Assembly: GCA_904419835.1 (NCBI GenBank)
Contig: CAJFTA010000041.1
Coordinates: forward strand, 1 to 22,786
Reading direction: 5' to 3'
Source: an uncultured Pseudoflavonifractor sp.
GTDB lineage: Bacteria > Bacillota > Clostridia > Oscillospirales > Oscillospiraceae
Length of the DNA: 22,786 bases
The notes beneath the pieces were generated by a model. It searched no databases and was not told where the DNA came from. It saw nothing but the letters and a program-made list of their open reading frames with translations. Positions 7,451-15,037 of this stretch are shown in pieces. Numbering within the stretch: the stretch's first letter is position 1; each line of letters starts with the position of its first letter. The position numbers and the translations under genes are program-made.

Positions 7451-8125
7451 ATGCAGAACCGGCGCAGGCTGGTGCTTTCCCTGGCGGTGCTGTTTGCCGT
7501 CAATATCGCGGTCATCACCCTCTTTCAGTCGGCGGAGGCGGCCGTGTACCGGCAGGGCTCCACCGGCGACGCGGTGCGGACCATCCAGATCAAGCTGAGT
7601 AACTGGGGCTACTTCTCCGGGGCCATTGACGGCATTTACGGCCCCAAGACCGAGGAGGCCGTGAAGTACTTCCAGCGGAAGAACGGTCTCACCGCCGACG
7701 GCGTGGTGGGTCCGGCCACCCTCCGGGCGCTGGGCATGTCCACCACCGGCGGGGAATCCTCCGCCTCCAGCCAGTCCAACAGCGTGGACCTGCTGGCCCG
7801 GGTCATCTCGGCGGAGGCCCGGGGCGAGCCGTACAGCGGCCAGGTGGCGGTGGGGGCGGTTATCCTGAACCGGGTGGAGCATCCCTCCTTCCCCAATACC
7901 ATCGCCGGGGTAGTGTATCAGCCCGGGGCCTTTACCTGTATGGTGGACGGGCAGTTCAACGAGCCGGTGGCCGACTCCGCCTACCGGGCCGCCCGGGACG
8001 CCCTCAACGGCGCCGACCCGAGCGGCGGGGCCATCTACTACTTTAACCCGGACACCGCCACCAGCGCCTGGATCTGGAGCCGGCCCCTTATCACAGTGAT
8101 TGGAAAACACCGGTTCTGCTCCTGA
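7451..8125 (+). CDS. sleB: Spore cortex-lytic enzyme SleB
   Basis: This is a lytic transglycosylase that degrades spore cortex peptidoglycan containing muramic-delta-lactam during germination. The 224 residues show an N-terminal signal or anchor segment (about 7-30), a PG_binding_1 domain (about 32-95, with the typical GIYGPKTEEAVKYFQ and GVVGPATLRAL strings), a short Ser-rich linker (97-111) and the SleB/Hydrolase_2 catalytic domain (112-224). The catalytic Glu is probably E122 in ISAEARGE. The motifs ILNRVEHPSFPNT and GAIYYFNP are typical of the family. The ATG at 7451 follows GGGGG with a 6-base gap. A sigma-G-like promoter precedes it. The usual partner ypeB is not adjacent, so it is elsewhere or absent. 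No clear terminator is seen before the next promoter. Confidence 0.95.
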   Translation: MQNRRRLVLSLAVLFAVNIAVITLFQSAEAAVYRQGSTGDAVRTIQIKLSNWGYFSGAIDGIYGPKTEEAVKYFQRKNGLTADGVVGPATLRALGMSTTGGESSASSQSNSVDLLARVISAEARGEPYSGQVAVGAVILNRVEHPSFPNTIAGVVYQPGAFTCMVDGQFNEPVADSAYRAARDALNGADPSGGAIYYFNPDTATSAWIWSRPLITVIGKHRFCS

Positions 8126-8151
8126 CGGGGCCTGTTTTCCCCATCCGTCCC

Positions 8152-8180
8152 TTGACAAGGACGGCGAAGGGGCTTATACT
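8152..8180 (+). promoter_or_regulatory. Sigma-A promoter of the riboswitch-guanine deaminase transcript
   Basis: TTGACA (8152-8157) and TATACT (8175-8180) with a 17-base spacer are close to the ideal housekeeping promoter. Transcription would start near 8187, about 35 bases before the aptamer. A second, extended -10 (TGG TACAAT, 8203-8211) lacks a good -35. Confidence 0.85.
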
Positions 8181-8220
8181 GAATTTGTCCAGGTGTTTCC
8201 CCTGGTACAATAAAAGAGAG

Positions 8221-8330
8221 AACTTATATAGGCCCAAAATTGGTTGGGCGTCTCTACCGGCTGCCGGAACAGCCGCGCTATAAGTTTCCCGGTTTCCCCG
8301 GGAAAGACGCGCGGAACCGGCGGCTTTTTT
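8221..8330 (+). ncRNA. Guanine-class purine riboswitch with expression platform
   Basis: The aptamer spans 8221-8286. P1 is AACTTATA (8221-8228) with TATAAGTT (8279-8286). P2 is GCCCA/TGGGC, with an L2 loop ending in GG. The core J2/3 is GTCTCTACC, matching GTNTCTACC. P3 is GGCTG/CAGCC with loop CCGGAA, whose CC can kiss the GG of L2. J3/1 carries C in GCGCTAT, the position (C74 in B. subtilis xpt) that pairs with guanine, hypoxanthine or xanthine; adenine switches have U. The platform ends in a run of six T (8325-8330). Competing stems are visible: 8285-8292 with 8298-8305; 8289-8297 with 8313-8320; 8273-8278 with 8309-8314; and 8271-8276 with 8320-8325. Whether ligand turns the gene on or off cannot be decided by eye. 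Confidence 0.93.
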
Positions 8331-8394
8331 GTCTGTTCCGGGTCCGCTGCGGTCTGACATTTCTTTTGCGCTGACGCGCAGACAGGAGGTTATG

Positions 8395-9672
8395 ATGAAA
8401 CAGCGCAGCTTCGCACTCAGGGGCGACCTCTGCTGGAGCAGAGACGCCCGCCATCTTAACACAGTCAAGGACGGGTGGCTGGTCTGTGTGGATGGCCGGT
8501 CCGCCGGCGTGTTCGAGATCCTGCCGGAGCAGTACGCCGGCCTGCCCAGGGAGGACTGGAGCGGCCGTCTGGTAATCCCCGGCCTGGTGGACCTCCACGT
8601 CCACGCCCCCCAGTATACCTTCCGCGGCCTGGGCATGGACCTGGAGCTGCTGGACTGGCTGGACCGGCATGCCTTCCCCGAGGAGGCCCGGTACGCCGAT
8701 CTGGACTACGCCCGGGCGGCCTATTCCCGTTTTGTGGAGGACATGAAGCACAGCCCCAATACCCGCGCCTGCGTCTTTGCCACCCTCCACGGCCCCGCCA
8801 CCCGCCTGCTGATGGACCTGCTGGAGGAGTCCGGCCTGGTGGCCATGGTGGGCAAGGTGAATATGGACCGCAACGCCCCCGACAATCTGCGGGAATCATG
8901 TCCCGAGGCCGCCGAGCTGGAGACCCGCCGCTGGCTGGAGGCCTCCGCCGGGCGGTACGAGCGGGTGACCCCCATCCTCACCCCCCGCTTTGTCCCCTCC
9001 TGCACCGACGACTTGATGGCCCGGCTGGGCGAGCTGCGGAGGGAATTTGACGTGCCTGTCCAGTCCCACCTGTCGGAGAACCAGGGCGAGGTGGCCCTGG
9101 TCCAGGAGCTGTGCCCCTGGTCCAGGTTCTACGGCGACGCCTACGACCGCTTCGGCCTCTTTGGCGGGGACCACGGGTGCATCATGGCCCACTGCGTCCT
9201 GGCCGGCGACGGGGAGATCGCCCTTATGAAGGAGCGGGGCGTCTATGTGGCCCACTGCCCCCAGTCCAACACCAACCTGGCCTCCGGCATCGCGCCGGTG
9301 CGGCGCTATCTGGACGAGGGTCTCAACATGGGCCTGGGCAGCGACGTGGCGGGCGGCTCCACCCTGTCCATCTTCCGGGCCATGGCCGACGCCATCCAGG
9401 TCTCCAAGCTGCGCTGGCGGCTTCAGGACCAGTCGCTCTCCCCCCTCACCGCCCCCGAGGCCTTCTGGCTGGGCACCGCCGGCGGCGGCGCCTTCTTCGG
9501 CAGGGTGGGCTCCTTTGACCCGGGCTACGAGCTGGACGCCGTGGTGCTGGACGACAGCCGCACCGCCCCCGTGCTCCCCCTCTCGGTGGAGGACCGGCTG
9601 GAGCGGGCCATCTACCTGTCCGAGGACCGGGACGTGGTCAAGAAATTCGCCCGGGGCGTTTCGCTCTGGTAA
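8395..9672 (+). CDS. guaD: Guanine deaminase (amidohydrolase family)
   Basis: It hydrolyses guanine to xanthine and ammonia in the cytosol. From the ATG at 8395 the product has 425 residues, normal for the family. Metal and active-site residues are visible: HVH (H68, H70) after VIPGLVDL, VQSHLSEN (H225, E228), H266 in AHC, and D317 in GLGSDVAGG. The string AHCPQSNTNLASGIAPVRRY (286-305) is characteristic of guanine deaminases. AGGAGG at 8384-8389 lies 5 bases before 8395. The ATG at 8392 would be too close (2 bases), and an in-frame ATG at 8329 lies inside the riboswitch terminator and is unlikely. A guanine-class riboswitch directly upstream independently supports the substrate. It is transcribed alone and ends at a strong bidirectional terminator. 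Confidence 0.93.
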   Translation: MKQRSFALRGDLCWSRDARHLNTVKDGWLVCVDGRSAGVFEILPEQYAGLPREDWSGRLVIPGLVDLHVHAPQYTFRGLGMDLELLDWLDRHAFPEEARYADLDYARAAYSRFVEDMKHSPNTRACVFATLHGPATRLLMDLLEESGLVAMVGKVNMDRNAPDNLRESCPEAAELETRRWLEASAGRYERVTPILTPRFVPSCTDDLMARLGELRREFDVPVQSHLSENQGEVALVQELCPWSRFYGDAYDRFGLFGGDHGCIMAHCVLAGDGEIALMKERGVYVAHCPQSNTNLASGIAPVRRYLDEGLNMGLGSDVAGGSTLSIFRAMADAIQVSKLRWRLQDQSLSPLTAPEAFWLGTAGGGAFFGRVGSFDPGYELDAVVLDDSRTAPVLPLSVEDRLERAIYLSEDRDVVKKFARGVSLW

Positions 9673-9677
9673 GACGC

Positions 9678-9711
9678 AAAATCGCCCCGCACAGCAGTGC
9701 GGGGCGATTTT
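9678..9711. terminator. Bidirectional terminator after guanine deaminase
   Basis: A perfect 15-bp stem (9678-9692 with 9697-9711) with an AGCA loop has an A-run on one side and TTTTT on the other. It serves guaD on the plus strand and the convergent gene ending at 9720 on the minus strand. Confidence 0.9.
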
Positions 9712-9719
9712 TGGTTTTC

Positions 9720-11138
9720 TCACCGCTTTTTTCTTCTCCGGCACACCAGAATTACCGCAACGGCTATCAGAATTAGGGCCAGCACCGGCAGCAGAAGCGG
9801 AAGGTAAAAAACCAGATAGCCCAGGTTGGGCGATTCTTTTTCCGGGTGCTCCGCCGTGCTGAGGGTAAAGGCCAGCTCTCCGTCGGGCAGGCCATCCAGA
9901 GACAGAGCGTAGCCTCCCTCTCCCTGTTCAAAGCCCTCCAGGCTGCTCTCCGTGAGGAAATAAGGGGTGTTGAGCAGGATGTCCAGCGTCCCAAAGGACT
10001 GCCAGGTCCGGGCCGGAGAGAGCAGATAGGTATAGGTGTAGATGGGCGGCTCGTAGTCGGTGTTGATGGCGGGGTAGAGGGGCGCGGTTACGGTGTTGAC
10101 CACCCGCTCCCCAGGCCCTACGGTGAGCTCATACTCGTACCAGCGCATCAGGGTTTCGGACAGATCCCGGTGTGTCCCGCTGCCGCTGATGACGCCGCCG
10201 GCCCACAGGCTCCGGTTCAGATCCTCCACAAAGGCGTTGTACCAGTCCTGCGCCAGCACGCCGGACTCGCTCTCCCAGTCCGCCAGGGCCAGCTCACGGA
10301 ACGCCATGTTGGAAGTGTCCATCAGCTCCACGGCGCCGTCGATCTCCTTCTCGCAGGCCCCGTTTTCGTACATCTGCCACTCCAGCTCCCCCACCGGCTC
10401 GCCGAAGCAGTAGACCGTGTACCGCTCCCCGTTCTCCGCCCATGCCTCCGCCTGCACGCCCTCCGTCAGGGTTTTTCCCCCGTTCTGCTCCTTCAGCAGC
10501 ACCCGGGTGCGGGCCGGGTCGGCGTTCAGCCGGAAGGCGGCGCTGGCTGCCGGATAGGCCTCGCCGTCCACGCCGGTGACCTCATAGATATATTTCGTCA
10601 CAGTCAGATCCGGGGTGTAGAAGGGATCGTCCACATAGCCGTCGTGGAGCAGGGCCATATCCCGCTCCAGGTCAAACTGGCTGTGCGGCTCCGCCAGGGT
10701 GTGCCGGACGCGCTTCTCTACCGCCGCGCCGTCCGCGGTGATGGCGTATTTGTCCCCATCAGCGCCCCAGATGTACGCCCCGGTCTCGCTGTCGTAGTAG
10801 TACCCGTAGTCGGGCGCAGCCCCGAAGGGGAACACCAAAGTGGCGGTGACGGTGTAGTCCGCCGGGTTGTAGAAGGTGTACTCCGCCGTCACCCGGCCGG
10901 TGTAGGATAGAAATTCCTCCGCCGTGTGGTAGTAGTTTTGCGGGAACTCCTGTACCTCAAAGGTCAGCTTCTCCCCCTCCACCTCCAGGGGGCAGGTCTC
11001 GTCGGTTATGATGGCCCCCGCCCGGTCCGTCCCCGACCAGTGGGACTGGGCTGAGTTGGCGGAGGCGGCGGGCGCGGTCCAGGCCCCCAGGAGCAGCAGG
11101 GTCAGTGCCGCCTTCCACAGACGTCTCTTCATGTTCAT
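9720..11138 (-). CDS. Secreted protein with C-terminal membrane anchor, function unknown
   Basis: The 472-residue product has a signal peptide (about 1-27, cleavage after ASA) and one membrane helix near the C-terminus (about 443-465), followed by the basic tail CRRRKKR, so the bulk faces outside. No LPXTG motif is present. The ectodomain is rich in Tyr, Trp, Asp and Glu. Near residue 75 it contains YTGRVTAEYTFYNPADYTVT and then a VFPFGAAPDYG string, a beta-sandwich-like pattern I have seen in uncharacterised Firmicute surface proteins, but I cannot name a family. Start choice: AAGGA (11146-11150) lies 7 bases from the ATG at 11138. An in-frame GTG at 11141 would leave only 4 bases. It is monocistronic, with a terminator shared with guaD. 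Possible roles such as sensor, adhesin or envelope-assembly factor are open. Confidence 0.88.
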   Translation of the reverse strand: MNMKRRLWKAALTLLLLGAWTAPAASANSAQSHWSGTDRAGAIITDETCPLEVEGEKLTFEVQEFPQNYYHTAEEFLSYTGRVTAEYTFYNPADYTVTATLVFPFGAAPDYGYYYDSETGAYIWGADGDKYAITADGAAVEKRVRHTLAEPHSQFDLERDMALLHDGYVDDPFYTPDLTVTKYIYEVTGVDGEAYPAASAAFRLNADPARTRVLLKEQNGGKTLTEGVQAEAWAENGERYTVYCFGEPVGELEWQMYENGACEKEIDGAVELMDTSNMAFRELALADWESESGVLAQDWYNAFVEDLNRSLWAGGVISGSGTHRDLSETLMRWYEYELTVGPGERVVNTVTAPLYPAINTDYEPPIYTYTYLLSPARTWQSFGTLDILLNTPYFLTESSLEGFEQGEGGYALSLDGLPDGELAFTLSTAEHPEKESPNLGYLVFYLPLLLPVLALILIAVAVILVCRRRKKR

Positions 11139-11208
11139 CACCGGTTCCTTCCCGCCCGCACTCCCGCGGGCGCGCCAAAAGCGGGCTGCCTCTTTCCAGT
11201 TTCAGCAT

Positions 11209-11217
11209 ATCATACCA
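11209..11217 (-). promoter_or_regulatory. Possible extended -10 promoter for the 9720-11138 gene
   Basis: On the minus strand TGGTATGAT (TGN plus TATGAT) lies about 70 bases before the start codon. No -35 match is seen at the usual distance, so this rests on the extended -10 alone. The same nine bases form the -10 region of the promoter at 129-157. Confidence 0.35.
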
Positions 11218-11243
11218 GTCCATTTTCCGCAAGAAAGGGTTCC

Positions 11244-11292
11244 ATAAACCGGGCCCCGGCGGGAGAAATTCTCCTGCCGGGGCCCGGTTTAT
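11244..11292 (-). terminator. Long hairpin after the SLH nucleotidase gene
   Basis: A 22-bp stem with one G-T wobble (11244-11265 with 11271-11292) closes a five-base loop. It lies about 20 bases past the stop codon of the 11312-13477 gene. The U-tract is weak (TTTATGG), but stem strength and position fit transcription termination. Confidence 0.7.
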
Positions 11293-11311
11293 GTTCTGTG
11301 TTGGAATGAAC

Positions 11312-13477
11312 TCAGTTCAGCGCGCCGCCGCTCTCCTGGGGATTGAGAATGGTGATGCGGCCATCCAGGGCGGGCGCGATGCTGCCCTGGGCCTTGATGT
11401 ACTCGCTGACCACGGTGCGGTAGTAGTCGTTGGTGCGGTAGACCAGCTTGCAGCCGGGCAGGTCCTGGGCCGCGGTCTCGCTGTTGTGCTCATTGCCGTC
11501 GTCGGGATTGAAGACGTTGAGCATGGTGTAGCCGTCGCCGCCGCCGCACATGAAGTCGTTGCAGGCCAGGGTGTACCAGGCGTCCAGGTCCAGGGGGGTG
11601 CCGTCCTCCAGGGTCACGGACACGATGCGCTCGCCCGCGGGCTTGGAGCCGTCAAAGGTGTACTTGATGCCGGAGACCTGGGGGAACTTGCCGTTGGTGG
11701 TGGGATAACCGTCCACGCCGTTCTCCAGGGCGTCCCACACGGTCTGGCCGGTGACCTCCACCAGGGTGACCTTGTTGTCAAAGGGCAGCATGGCGAACAC
11801 GTCGCCCACGGTCACGTCCCCGGCGGTGAGGCCGGCACGGATGCCGCCGCCGTTCTGGATGGCGATGTCGGCGTCGCAGTAGTCCCGCAGGGCGTCGGCG
11901 GCCAGGTTGCCCAGGGGGCTCTCCTGGGTGCGCACCAGGGGGCTGGACCAGGCGATATCAGAGGCGCACTGGCCAATGACGACCTCCATCTGGGCGTCCA
12001 GGTCGGCCTGGTAGTCCTCGATGATGGCCTTGACCTCCGCGTCCTCGGGCACATCGGAGGAGAGGATGATCTGGTTGAAGGTGTAGCCCAGGACCTCACC
12101 GTCCTTCAGGTTCAGGTTGGTCTGGTTGACGCAGGTGCCCACGCCGCCGGGGTTGACCACAACGGTGCCCTCGATGTTCAGAGGGCGGCCGAAGATGTCG
12201 TTGCCGCCGCCGATCTCCATGTCGATGCCGTCAATCCTGGTGGGCACGGTGTTGTTGCCGCCGTGGAGGTGGGAGAGCATGATGACCACGTCGGCCTCGG
12301 CGTCCGCCTGGGCCACAACCTCCTGGCCCACCTCCCACTGATCGTGGAAGTCGATATCCTGGGTGTTGGCGTAGTGGGTGGTGGCCTTGCTGCCGTCATC
12401 GGTCAGACCCACAATGGCCACCTTCACGCCGCCCACTTCCTTGACGATATAGGGCTCAAACTGCTCGGGGTAGGTGCCGTCCTTCCAGTAGGTGTTGGCG
12501 GAGAGCATGGCGTACTCCGCCCGGTCGGCCAGGGAGAGCAGGTTGTCAAAGGAGTAGTCAAAGTCGTGGTTGCCCAGCACGGTGGCGTCGTAGCCCTGGG
12601 CGTTCATCACGTCCACGCTGGACTTGCCCAGGGAGATGTTGGCCAGGTCGGTGTTATAGGGGGAGTCGCCGCCGTCGAGGATCAGGGTGTTGGGGTTGCG
12701 GCGCTCGGCCTCGTCAAAGAGCCAGGCCGCCCGGGCGGAGCCGCCCACCTCGATGCTGGAGCCGGAGGGAGTGTAGGGCACCATGTTGCCGTGGATATCA
12801 GAGGTGGACATGGTGGTGATGATGGTCAGGTCACGGGTGGCGGTGTCCAGCAGCAGGGCCGCCTCGCCCCGGGTGATAACCGTGTCGTCCAGGGTCAGGC
12901 CCTCGGGCAGCAGACCGTCCGCCCTGCCCTGGGCCAGGAAGTCCATGTCCTTGTCCGCGCCGTAGACCGCTTTCATCACGGCCAGGGCGAACTCGGAGCG
13001 GGTCATGGTCCTGTCCCCCTGGAAGGCGCCGTCGATCTGGTCCATCAGGCGGGCCTCCAGCACGGTGTTGGCCACGGTCTCGGCCCAGGTCCCCACCGCG
13101 TCGGGGGCGGCGGGCATGAGCACCGCGTCCAGGGTGGCCACGGTAGTCTCGGTGGAGTAGAACTGCTTGGTGAGGGGCGCGGGCATGGTGCCGTCCTCAT
13201 TGGCCTCGGGCGCGGGCGCCTCCATGGAGAACACGGGCACCAGGCAGAAGGCCTCATAGAGCAGGGAGGCCGCGGCGGAGCGGGTCAGGGGCGCCTCGGG
13301 ATGGTAGGCGCCGGTGCCGTCGCCCTTGATGATCCCCTTCTCGGCCAGAGCCTCAATGCTCTGGGCGTAGGGGCCCGCCACGTCGCTCAGGGAGGCCGCC
13401 GACACCGGAGCTGCCAGTGTTACGGACATTGCCAGCGCCAGAGACAGGGGCAGGATGCGGATGGGACGCTTTTTCAT
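11312..13477 (-). CDS. SLH-anchored 5'-nucleotidase / 2',3'-cyclic phosphodiesterase-like protein
   Basis: The 721-residue surface protein has a signal peptide (about 1-28), SLH-type repeats for cell-wall attachment (about 29-75 and 140-215, with TR-A motifs), a calcineurin-like metallophosphoesterase domain (about 218-435) and a 5'-nucleotidase C-terminal domain (about 495-690). Metal motifs seen: SDIHG (D227, H229), GGDS (D271), GNHD (N303, H304) and SHLHGG (H403). The C-terminal substrate motif NGGGIR is at 542-547. The usual last metal motif GGH-x-H/Q is replaced by GGGND (423-427), so one histidine ligand is missing. GAAGGA lies 8 bases before the ATG. The expected role is extracellular dephosphorylation of nucleotides. 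Activity is uncertain because of the changed motif. Confidence 0.9.
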   Translation of the reverse strand: MKKRPIRILPLSLALAMSVTLAAPVSAASLSDVAGPYAQSIEALAEKGIIKGDGTGAYHPEAPLTRSAAASLLYEAFCLVPVFSMEAPAPEANEDGTMPAPLTKQFYSTETTVATLDAVLMPAAPDAVGTWAETVANTVLEARLMDQIDGAFQGDRTMTRSEFALAVMKAVYGADKDMDFLAQGRADGLLPEGLTLDDTVITRGEAALLLDTATRDLTIITTMSTSDIHGNMVPYTPSGSSIEVGGSARAAWLFDEAERRNPNTLILDGGDSPYNTDLANISLGKSSVDVMNAQGYDATVLGNHDFDYSFDNLLSLADRAEYAMLSANTYWKDGTYPEQFEPYIVKEVGGVKVAIVGLTDDGSKATTHYANTQDIDFHDQWEVGQEVVAQADAEADVVIMLSHLHGGNNTVPTRIDGIDMEIGGGNDIFGRPLNIEGTVVVNPGGVGTCVNQTNLNLKDGEVLGYTFNQIILSSDVPEDAEVKAIIEDYQADLDAQMEVVIGQCASDIAWSSPLVRTQESPLGNLAADALRDYCDADIAIQNGGGIRAGLTAGDVTVGDVFAMLPFDNKVTLVEVTGQTVWDALENGVDGYPTTNGKFPQVSGIKYTFDGSKPAGERIVSVTLEDGTPLDLDAWYTLACNDFMCGGGDGYTMLNVFNPDDGNEHNSETAAQDLPGCKLVYRTNDYYRTVVSEYIKAQGSIAPALDGRITILNPQESGGALN

Positions 13478-13518
13478 GCTTACATTCCTTCTTTCTCTCG
13501 TTTGTCCTATGGTGCTGC

Positions 13519-13547
13519 ATTATATCAAGGGGCTGGAGCCCGCTCAA
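13519..13547 (-). promoter_or_regulatory. Sigma-A promoter of the SLH nucleotidase gene
   Basis: On the minus strand TTGAGC (13542-13547) and a perfect TATAAT (13519-13524) are 17 bases apart. The start codon lies about 40 bases downstream of the -10 box. No convincing terminator lies between nagZ and this promoter, so some read-through from nagZ is possible. Confidence 0.75.
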
Positions 13548-13599
13548 CCAAGGGCTGGTAAAAAACAGGTAAAATTCCGCAGAAAATGTCGCGCTTTTC

Positions 13600-14907
13600 T
13601 CAGGCGTTCAGGGCGGCGATCTCCTCGTTGAGGGCCTGGACATCGGGCATTTCAATGGGGTCGTTGGTCAGGCCGTAGGCCTGCTTCAGGGCGAGGATGC
13701 GGTACACGCTCTGGTCAATCCGCTCCTCGGTCAGGCGGCCGGAGGCCGCCGCGTCCAGCACCGCCTGCCGGGCCAGGGCCAGGTCCCCCTCGTTATGGCA
13801 CACCAGCACCACGTCGCACCCGGCCTCCAGGGCCAGGACGGCGGCCTCGTCCAGGCCGTAATTTTCTGTGATGGCGCCCATGGTCAGGTCGTCCGTGAAC
13901 ACCACGCCGTCAAAGCCCAGCTGGTCCCGCAGCAGGCCGGTGACCACCGCCGGGGACAGGGACGCGGGGCGGTCCGGGTCGATGGCGGTCATGAGGATAT
14001 GGGCCACCATGACGGCGGGCGCCCCCTCCCCTTCCCGGCCCTCAATGGCGCTCTGAAAGGGGATGAGCTCGGAGGCGAGCAGCTCGTCCACCGTCTTGGA
14101 CACCGTGGGCAGCCCCACGTGGGAGTCCACCGCCGTGTCGCCATGGCCCGGGAAGTGCTTGACCACCGGGATGACCCCGCCGTCCATCATACCGTAGGCC
14201 GCCCAGGGGCCCACGGCCTCCACCGCCTCCGCCGTGGTGCCGAAGGCCCTGGTGCCGATGACCGTGTTCTCCGGGTTGCTCCAGATGTCCAGGGACGGGG
14301 CGAAGTCCAGGTTAAAGCCAAAGGCCGCGCACTCGCGGGCCAGCACCTGGCCCAGGGCATAGCCCAGCTCTCCGCTGCCGCTCTGGCCGTAGGTGTAGGC
14401 GTCCTCCAGGGGGCTCACCTCATCGGGCATTCGCTCCACAGTGCCCCCCTCCTGGTCCACAGAGAAAAAGAGGGGGACGTAATCGCCGTTCTCAGCCCGC
14501 AGGTCGTTGACCAGGGCCGTCAGCTCCTCCGCCGTGCCCACGTTGCGGCCGAAGAAAATCAGCCCGCCCACCTTGTAATCCCGGATAAGGCTGTCCACAT
14601 AGTCCCCGTCCTCCGTGCCGTAGAACCCGGCGATGAAGAGCTGGCCCACCTTCTCCTCCAGGGTCATGGCGGCCATCTGCTCTGCGACAGGGTCGGGGGC
14701 GGACGTGGACGCAGGCGGCTCACTCCCGGCAGGGAAGGACGCCACAGGGACGGTTGTCTCCGGCGCGGAGGCGGAGGGCGCCGCGGATTCCGGTCCGGAG
14801 GCTGTGGGTTCCCCTGCCGGTGCGGGGGGCTGGGCCGGGTCGCCGGTGCAGCCTCCCATGGCAAACAGCATTGCAATCATCAGTAGTATGGTCAGGGTCT
14901 TTTTCAT
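13600..14907 (-). CDS. nagZ: NagZ-like beta-N-acetylglucosaminidase lipoprotein (GH3)
   Basis: It probably removes N-acetylglucosamine from peptidoglycan fragments at the cell surface. The 435-residue product starts with a lipoprotein signal and Cys20 in AMGGC. A Pro/Ser/Ala-rich linker (about 21-75) spans the wall. A single GH3 TIM-barrel domain follows (about 76-415). Active-site signs: DQEGG at 151-155; KHFPGHGDT at 250-258, followed by DSH (261-263), the Asp-His acid/base dyad typical of NagZ enzymes; and FTDDLTMGAI, with the likely nucleophile at D339. The length fits a single-domain NagZ; the longer Bacillus NagZ has an extra C-terminal domain. AGGAG lies 8 bases before the ATG. An extended -10 promoter is upstream. 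NagZ versus another GH3 hexosaminidase cannot be fully separated by eye. Confidence 0.9.
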   Translation of the reverse strand: MKKTLTILLMIAMLFAMGGCTGDPAQPPAPAGEPTASGPESAAPSASAPETTVPVASFPAGSEPPASTSAPDPVAEQMAAMTLEEKVGQLFIAGFYGTEDGDYVDSLIRDYKVGGLIFFGRNVGTAEELTALVNDLRAENGDYVPLFFSVDQEGGTVERMPDEVSPLEDAYTYGQSGSGELGYALGQVLARECAAFGFNLDFAPSLDIWSNPENTVIGTRAFGTTAEAVEAVGPWAAYGMMDGGVIPVVKHFPGHGDTAVDSHVGLPTVSKTVDELLASELIPFQSAIEGREGEGAPAVMVAHILMTAIDPDRPASLSPAVVTGLLRDQLGFDGVVFTDDLTMGAITENYGLDEAAVLALEAGCDVVLVCHNEGDLALARQAVLDAAASGRLTEERIDQSVYRILALKQAYGLTNDPIEMPDVQALNEEIAALNA

Positions 14908-14969
14908 CGCGCTATCTCCTGCTCAGTTTTTGCAGAATATCCAAACAGCTCTGCCTTTTCTTTGTCAAC

Positions 14970-14978
14970 ATTATACCA
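14970..14978 (-). promoter_or_regulatory. Extended -10 promoter of nagZ
   Basis: On the minus strand TGGTATAAT (TGN plus a perfect TATAAT) lies directly after the U-tract of the DUF4250 terminator. The -35 is weak. The start would be near 14963, about 55 bases before the ATG. A TTGACA lies just downstream of this box but has no -10 at a normal distance. Confidence 0.55.
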
Positions 14979-14980
14979 TG

Positions 14981-15027
14981 AAAGAGAAAAACAGGGAAGG
15001 ATGATCTGCGCTCCGGTCATCCTTCCC
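14981..15027 (-). terminator. Terminator of the alaS-DUF4250 transcript
   Basis: On the minus strand an 11-bp stem (GGGAAGGATGA with TCATCCTTCCC, 14994-15027) with a 12-base loop is followed by TGTTTTTCTCTTT. This is a textbook rho-independent site 11 bases past the DUF4250 stop. Confidence 0.9.
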
Positions 15028-15037
15028 CGCTCTTCAT

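Noticed and set aside
8329..8394. Upstream in-frame ATG that would lengthen guanine deaminase by 22 residues.
   Set aside because: It lies in the riboswitch terminator and lacks a ribosome site; the extra residues match nothing expected.
11105..13561. Long plus-strand frame (818 residues) opposite the SLH nucleotidase gene.
   Set aside because: Antisense shadow of a GC-rich gene: Val/Gly/His/Gln-rich, no domain, and the opposite frame has clear motifs.
14963..14968. TTGACA on the minus strand as a -35 box for nagZ.
   Set aside because: No -10 box at 16-18 bases downstream; the extended TGGTATAAT just upstream is the better promoter.
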